Source: Zea mays (Eukaryota > Streptophyta > Magnoliopsida > Poales > Poaceae). Taken from it: a stretch of DNA of 64,000 bases. Within the stretch, counting starts at the first letter, position 1. The number at the start of each line of letters is the position of its first letter. The stretch is taken from assembly GCF_902167145.1 (NCBI RefSeq), contig NC_050097.1:167740923-167804922 (forward strand). Direction: 5' to 3'. The translations under genes were made by a program, and so were the position numbers. Below, one piece after another: positions 58,481 through 64,000 of this stretch. A model generated the notes under the pieces. That model saw only the letters and a program-made list of their open reading frames with translations. It did no database searches and had not been told where the DNA came from.

Positions 58481-60106
58481 TCAATTTAACATGTTTTTGT
58501 TTTCTTTAATAAGGAAGTCCTCTTGGCTTTCCAAGAGATCATCCTTCTCATGAATAACTTCTATTAATTCATTTAATTGTTTTTTCTTTTGTTCCATGCT
58601 GAGGTTGGCAAAAAGAGTAAGCAAATCATCATCATCTTCACTAGAGCTACCCTTATCACTAGATGTTGTATATTTGGGGGTGGCTCTAGATTGTACCTTC
58701 TTTTTCTTGCCGTCCTTGGCCATGAAACATTTGTGGCCAACGTTGGGAAAGAGCAGGCCCTTGTTGACGGTGATGTTTGTGGCGTCCTCGTCGGAGGAGG
58801 AGTCGGTGGAGCTCTCGTCGGAGTCCCATTCCCGACATACGTGGGCATTGCCACCCTTCTTCTTGTAGTACCTCTTCTTTTCCTTCTTCTTCCCTTTCTT
58901 GTCGTCATCCCTGTCACTTTCACTAGACATTGGACATTTAGCAATGAAATGACCGGGCTTACCACACTTGTAGCACACCCTTTTGGAGCGGGGTTTGTAG
59001 TCCTTCCCCCTCCTATGCTTGAGGATTTGGCGGAAGCTTTTGATGATGAGCGCCATCTCCTCGTTGTCGAGCTTGGAGGCGTCAATTGGAAGCCTACTTG
59101 GTGTAGACTCCCTCTTCTCTTCTTCCGTCGCCTTGAATGTGACGGGTTGCACCTTGGGTGTGGAGGTGGCGCCTTGCTCCAAGTTGACAATGTGTTTGGA
59201 GTCTTTGATCATAAGTTCAAAGCTCACAAACTTGCCAATAACTTCCACGTGAGACATTAGTTTATATCTAGGATCCCCAAATATTAATTGAACATGAGTA
59301 GGATTACGAAAAACGAGGGATCTTAGAATAACCTTGACCATTTCATGGTCATCCCATTTGGTGCTTCCGAGGTTGCGCACTTGATTGACCATCGTTTTGA
59401 GCCGGTTGTACATGGCTTGCGGCTCTTCTCCTTTGTTGAGGACGAACCGACCGAGCTCCCCCTCGATCGTCTCGTGCTTGATGATTTTGGTCACCTCGTC
59501 CCCTTCGTGCGCGGTCTTGAGCACGTCCCAAATTTCTTTGGCGCTCTTTAACCCTTGCACCTTGTTATACACCTCTCGACACAAGGAGGCGAGGAGTATA
59601 GATGTGGCTTGGGAGTTAAAGTGCCTAATTTGGGCGGCCTCGTCCGAGTCATAGTCCTTATCCCCCACCTGTGGTACCTGCGCTCCAAATTCAACTATAT
59701 CCCAAATGCTTTCATGGAGTGAAGTTAGGTGATGCCTCATGTTATCACTCCACATACAATAATCTTCACCATCAAAATATGGTGGTTTGCCTAAGGGAAC
59801 GGAAAGTAAAGGAGCGCGCTTAGAAATACGGCGATAGCGAAGTGGCATCTTACTATACTTCTTGCGCTCATGGCGCTTAGAAGCGACGGACGAGTTGGAG
59901 CTTGATGAAGTGGAGGGTGACGAAGAGTCGGTCTCGTAGTAGACCACTTTCTTCATCTTCTTCTTCTTGTCACCCTTCTGATGCGTCTTGTTGGAGGAAG
60001 AGGATTCCTCCTTATGCTTGTGGCCGGAATCCCTTGAGAGGGTTCTCCCCGAGCTTGCGGGCTTGTCGCCGGTCACGATCTCCCTCTTAGCGTGATCTCC
60101 CGACAT
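58481..60106 (-). CDS. Copia-3 gag open frame, 541 codons
   Basis: MSGDHAKREIVTGDKPASSG starts 33 bp after the PBS. Order: low-complexity Ser/Lys region; PYFDGEDYCMWSDNMRHHL (gag core); KEIWDVLKTAHEGDEVTKI; RLKTMVNQVRNLGSTKWDDH; zinc knuckle CYKCGKPGHFIAKC (58934-58975, CX2CX4HX4C); KKGKKKEKKRYYKKK; acidic Ser-rich part; and EQKKKQLNELIEVIHEKDD coiled segment. The frame ends in KENKNMLN at a frameshift near 58490, where Copia-1 continues, so the frame is intact for gag proper but is cut off from the tail and pol. It would form particles and bind RNA. Confidence 0.85.
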   Translation of the reverse strand: MSGDHAKREIVTGDKPASSGRTLSRDSGHKHKEESSSSNKTHQKGDKKKKMKKVVYYETDSSSPSTSSSSNSSVASKRHERKKYSKMPLRYRRISKRAPLLSVPLGKPPYFDGEDYCMWSDNMRHHLTSLHESIWDIVEFGAQVPQVGDKDYDSDEAAQIRHFNSQATSILLASLCREVYNKVQGLKSAKEIWDVLKTAHEGDEVTKIIKHETIEGELGRFVLNKGEEPQAMYNRLKTMVNQVRNLGSTKWDDHEMVKVILRSLVFRNPTHVQLIFGDPRYKLMSHVEVIGKFVSFELMIKDSKHIVNLEQGATSTPKVQPVTFKATEEEKRESTPSRLPIDASKLDNEEMALIIKSFRQILKHRRGKDYKPRSKRVCYKCGKPGHFIAKCPMSSESDRDDDKKGKKKEKKRYYKKKGGNAHVCREWDSDESSTDSSSDEDATNITVNKGLLFPNVGHKCFMAKDGKKKKVQSRATPKYTTSSDKGSSSEDDDDLLTLFANLSMEQKKKQLNELIEVIHEKDDLLESQEDFLIKENKNMLN

Positions 60107-60138
60107 TACTTCGACTTGTTAGACTCTAATGAAACCGG

Positions 60139-60150
60139 GCTTTGATACCA
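60139..60150 (-). other. Copia-3 primer-binding site
   Basis: The minus strand reads TGGTATCAAAGC, one base off the initiator-Met PBS. Confidence 0.85.
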
Positions 60151-60152
60151 AT

Positions 60153-61352
60153 TGAAAGTCACCTAGAGGGGGTGAATAGGCGTAATCTGAAATTTACAAC
60201 TTTAAACACACACAACAAGCCGGGGTTAGCGTTAGAACTTAAATCAAGTCCGAGAGAGAGGGGGAAAACAAATCAAATGGACATCAAGCGAATGAACACG
60301 GTGATTGTTTTACCAATGTGCGGTTCCAAAGAACCTAACCTAGTCCCCGTTGAGGTGGCCACAAAGACCGGGTCTCTTTCAACCCTTTCCCTCTCTCAAA
60401 CGGTCACTTAGACCGAGTGAGCTTTATCCTTACTCAAACGGGTCACTTAGACCCCTCAAGGACCACCACACACTTAGGTGTCTCTTGCTTTGATTACAAG
60501 TCTCTTTGGAACAAGAATGAGGAAGGAAGAAAGCGATCCAAGCAACAAGAGCGCAAAAGAACACGAACACACACTCTCTCAAGTTACTAGGTGGTTGGAA
60601 TGAATTTGGGACTTGGAGAGGCTTTGATCTTTTGAATCGTGTTTAGGATTGAATGCACTAGCTCTTGTATTGAATGACAACTTCAGAAAACTTGGATGCT
60701 TGGAGTTGTGGTGGTTGGGGGGTATTTATAGCCCTCAACCACCAAAGAAGTCGTTGGGGAACACTGCTGGCGATGGGCGCACTGGATAGTCCAGTGCGCC
60801 ACCGGACAGGTACTATTCACTGTCCAGTGCGCCACCACATCACCCAACTGTTAGGGTTCTGGAGCAGTCGATCGTTGGCGTCGTTGTCTTCTTGTGGCAC
60901 CGGACAGTCCGATGCTACACCAGACACTGTCCGGTGCGCCTCTGACTCTGCGGCTCTAACTCTGCGCGCATTGTTCCTCTGTCAGCGGCTTTTGCAGTTG
61001 ACCGTTGCGCGAGTTAGCCGTTGCTTCGCTAGCACACGGGACAGTCCGGTGAATTATAGCGGAGTGCGCCTGCCGAAACCCGGGAGTGGCTGGTTCAACC
61101 CTGTACGGGCCTGGTGCACCGGACACTATCCGGTGGCACACCAGACAGTCCGGTGCGCCAGACCAGAGCACACTTGGTTTCTTTTACTCCTTTAAATAGG
61201 ATCCCTAACTTGAATATTTATTGGTTTATGTTGAATCGTTGTGCACCTATAGAACATGTATTCTAGAGCAAACTAGTTAGTCCATTTATTTGTGTTGGGC
61301 ATTCAACCACCAAAAATAATTGTAGGAAAAGGTTAACCCTATTTCCCTTTCA
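60153..61352 (-). repeat. Copia-3 5' LTR
   Basis: Starts TGAAAGTCACC and ends CCCTTTCA. TATAAATA on the minus strand at 60723-60730. Confidence 0.9.
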
Positions 61353-61357
61353 GCACC

Positions 61358-62365
61358 CTCTTGTGCCCTTGGTGCCATCAGGATGCCACGCGGGCAAGGA
61401 GCCGGCGTCAGTTCTCCTCCCTGCACCCCAAGTGACGGATGTGCTTCGTGCGGTGCCTCAAGCGTCGTTGCAAACTCTGGTGCCCTTCGTGTCATCAGAG
61501 CATCGAGAGGGGAGAGAAATAGAAGCGGTTCCGCCTCCGGCCCTCCCATGTCTTCTGTGGTTGCATAGAAGAAGGGACCACCCGGAAGCGCTCCTTCCGA
61601 TATGTTGGTTTTTTTCTAGCCTATGCCTCATTTTTATTTTTGGCTTCCATCTTTGATCTATGTCTCTCTTTTTATTCCCCTCGCCAGCACGTATGTGTCG
61701 CATAAGTCGGTGAAGGACGTGGCCCTTGCGGTGAAGGGGGGAGTGTTTCCCTCACGTTGCCAGCGCCAGCGGTGGCGACTTCTTTGGCCATTGCGGCTGC
61801 CCTGTCCGTTGACATTGTGGCCTCCCCTCCCATGGTGGGCGCGCCGACCTCCCTGGTCGCTCAAGAGTTCATCGATGCGGCTATCCCTGAGGTGGTCCTC
61901 CTGAATGCGCCATCCCCAACATCCGTCCTGGAGAGAGCCCCATCGACCAGGGTGATCGCTACGGGTGGAGCTCCAGTGGTGGAGGTGGCAATCATCTCCC
62001 CGATGCTGACGTCCCTGGCCGTCTTGCCCCAGAGTGTTGTGGTGGCGGTCGGTTAATCCGGGGTGTCATCATCGTTTGCGGAGGTTGTTGGGTCCCAGGT
62101 ACATCCTCCACCGGCCTCCATTGCTTCAACTTCCATGGGGGATGTGCTGCCTGCGATGCCTGAGGGAGGTCGTGGGGGCTTTCCCCTGTACCTTTAAATG
62201 CTTAGAGGAAAGAGGACTCAGGCAACAGAGTGGCATTGTATCGAATCGGCCTTGACCCGGACTGACATGAGCCTAGAGACCATCGAGCGCATGCTCGATA
62301 GTTTCAAAGAGGCGATTTCCATTGCACGGGCATCGATGACGTGGGACTTCATCCCTTTCGATCAA
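61358..62365 (+). pseudogene. H2 aORF, downstream exons
   Basis: Continues the frame from 51579 to about 61656, then a further open stretch (about 61757-62056, Ala/Val/Pro-rich). A helical part (ALTRTDMSLETIERMLDSFK) ends IPFDQ at 62365, a GTGAGT donor. The intron (62366-63732) would be 83 bp without the solo LTR in it. Splice structure upstream is not resolved, and stops suggest decay. Confidence 0.6.
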
Positions 62366-62408
62366 GTGAGTGATTTTTCCGAGATCACCTATCTTGGCCC
62401 ATTATTTG

Positions 62409-63687
62409 TGAAAGGGAAATGGGCTTAAACATTTCCTATAATCGATTTTGGTGACGTCCATCACAAACCATGTGGACTAACTAGTTTGCCTAGTTATCAT
62501 TTATCTCAGGTGCATAAAGTTCAATATAAACCAACAAAGAAAATGAGTTGGGGAACTCTACAAAGTTTGGAGCAAAAACAAGTATGGGTGCAGCCAGTGG
62601 CACACCGGACACTGTCTGGTGCCCAGGCCGAGGCACCTCGCGAACTGGCCGCTCTCGGGTTTTTCTCAAAGTCACTCCGCTATAATTCACTGGACTGTCC
62701 GGTGAGCCAACGGAGCAATGGTCAACTTCCCCAATGGTCGACTGCACTGACGCGAGGAACAATGAACGGTGCAAAAGTCAGAAGTCAGAACTACAAAGTA
62801 AGAACGCACCGGACTGTCCGGTGTGCCACCGGACTGTTTGGTGCCGCAAGATGACAAAGGACTTCAACGGTCAACTGCTACAAACCTCAACAGACGGCTG
62901 ACGTGGCACGCACGGGACAATGAACAGTGCCATGTTCGGTGCACCACCGGACTTTCCGGTGTGCCCATCGACAGCAAACTCAGCCAACGGCTAGGAAGTG
63001 GTTAGAGGCTATAAATACCCCCAACCACCTCCATTCAAGTGATCCAAGCTTTCACATCTTCACATTTAATACTAGAGCAAAGGAAAACACTCCAAAGACA
63101 CAATCATAGCATTCAATCCCCTCCAAGCTCCAAAATCAACTCAATTGCTTAGAGACTTGAGAGAGGGTCATTTGTGTTTCTTCTGTTGCTCTTGTTGCTT
63201 GGATTGCTCTCTTCTTCTCACTCTAATTCTTCTAAGTGCTTTGTAAAGCTAGCAAGAGACACCTAAGTGTGTGGTTATCCTTGCGGGGTCTTAGTGACCC
63301 AAGTGATTAAGAAGAAGCACTCAACTGGTCCAAGTGGCCGATTAAGAGAGGGAATGGTTGAAATAGACCCAGCCATCGTGGCCTCCTAAATGGGGACTAG
63401 GTTCTTTGGAACCGAACCTCAGGAAACAAATCACCATAATTTGTGTTGATCTTCATCACTTGATTTGTTTCTCCCCTCTCCTCTCTCTCTAAAGTTCTCT
63501 TGCTCATATTGTTTTGAGTTGGCTCCTAAAGTTATCTGCATTGATTGAGCAACTCATAGCAAGAAAATCTATTTTCCGCACCTCGAATTCAATATTATTT
63601 ATTTCTAACCCTAACCCTGGGCAAAGTGCATGATCAAAGTTTATAATTTTCAGGTTTTGCCTATTCACCCCCTCTAGACGACTTTCA
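62409..63687 (+). repeat. Solo Opie/Ji-like LTR
   Basis: Starts TGTGAAAGGG-type terminus (TG at 62409) and ends GACGACTTTCA at 63687. Exact TSD ATTTG (62404-62408 and 63688-63692). TATAAATA at 63010-63017. GGACTGTCCGG palindromes at about 62690-62700 and 62810-62825. It is opposite in strand to Copia-1 to -3. It lies inside an intron of the H2 aORF. Confidence 0.95.
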
Positions 63688-63732
63688 ATTTGTCAGCTGA
63701 TATTTAACTTATTGTATGATTGCTCCTTGTAG

Positions 63733-64000
63733 CGCGTCTTCATGCGGTCGGTGGCTCGGACAGATGCGCTACTAGATGTCCAACGAGAGCTAGAGAAGCT
63801 GTGTGCGGGGGCCGCCCATCTTGAGGAAAAGGAATGTGAGTTTGTCGTGCTCCATGCTGAGGTCGACTGACTTCAAGGTGAGGCGGCAAGCATGCACATG
63901 CAGCATGACGATGCACATGGTGACGTGGATCACCTCCGGGAGGACAGGTCCCAACTACAAGGGGTCAAAATAAGTTTAACACACTTTATACTTTGTTTCT
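63733..64000 (+). pseudogene. H2 aORF, coiled-coil exon running off the window
   Basis: Follows an AG acceptor at 63731-63732 in phase with 62365. Encodes RVFMRSVARTDALLDVQREL and LEEKECEFVVLHAEVD, then TGA near 63868, then QGEAASMHMQHDDAH in the same frame. A coiled coil at the C-terminal side is also found in the aORFs of A-C. Incomplete at the window end. Confidence 0.6.

Larger units (their letters stand above)
51580..61352 (-). mobile_element. Copia-3: Opie/Ji-like Sirevirus element with a nested solo LTR
   Basis: LTRs 51580-52761 and 60153-61352. The flanks ACGCC (51575-51579) and GCACC (61353-61357) agree at three of five bases; both differences are G/A, so an old GCGCC-like TSD decayed by deamination is plausible. 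Reading-frame continuity of H2 across the junction supports a clean insertion. PBS, gag, integrase, RT and RNase H on the minus strand. Confidence 0.88.

Noticed and set aside
58577..59260. 227-codon frame (+) opposite Copia-3 gag, with similar ones at 22350-22943 and 38823-39383
   Set aside because: Leu/Val-rich shadow of the Lys/Ser-rich gag; it recurs only because the gag is conserved.

Overview
The window reads as nuclear DNA of a large-genome grass, most likely maize (Zea mays) or a close relative. The evidence is Opie/Ji-like Sirevirus copia elements, LTR retrotransposons nested inside one another with intact or nearly intact 5-bp target-site duplications (TSDs), and a small GC-rich island with one plant D-type cyclin gene. 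The species is an inference. I saw no bacterial, CRISPR, rRNA or tRNA features. Names such as gypsy A or H2 are labels used only here.

Layout. (1) 1-11501: remains of a Tnt1/Tork-like copia element (Copia-0, + strand, 5' end outside the window). A gypsy-type LTR (1-529) and a complete gypsy-like element A (1158-8826) are inserted in it. Its 3' LTR (10609-11501) ends about 760 bp upstream of the cyclin start codon. (2) 11502-14345: a CYCD3-like cyclin gene on the + strand with three coding exons, a short upstream ORF in the leader and a long 3' UTR. (3) 14346-15183: intergenic sequence I cannot assign. (4) 15184-64000: one old LTR element (H2, right end outside the window) broken up by later insertions: Copia-1 (15970-25139), Copia-2 (25333-41545, itself carrying gypsy B at 28453-35718), gypsy C (43664-51081), Copia-3 (51580-61352, carrying a solo gypsy LTR at 57749-58415) and a solo Sirevirus LTR (62409-63687). 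TSDs support each insertion.

The most interesting unit is the gypsy-like element seen as A, B and C. Each has two LTRs, a primer-binding site and a gag gene, but no recognisable protease, reverse transcriptase or integrase. The rest of the interior is a large gene on the opposite strand (aORF) with a putative-gypsy (Transposase_28-like) N-terminal region, a basic linker and a C-terminal coiled coil. The aORF has its own TATAAATA box and short introns in conserved positions. Gag and aORF converge on a conserved satellite zone. H2 carries a distant relative of the same aORF with introns and an upstream TATA-like box. These elements should depend on another element for pol.

All retrotransposon genes seen here carry stops, frameshifts or deletions. 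The only gene that looks intact and host-derived is the cyclin.
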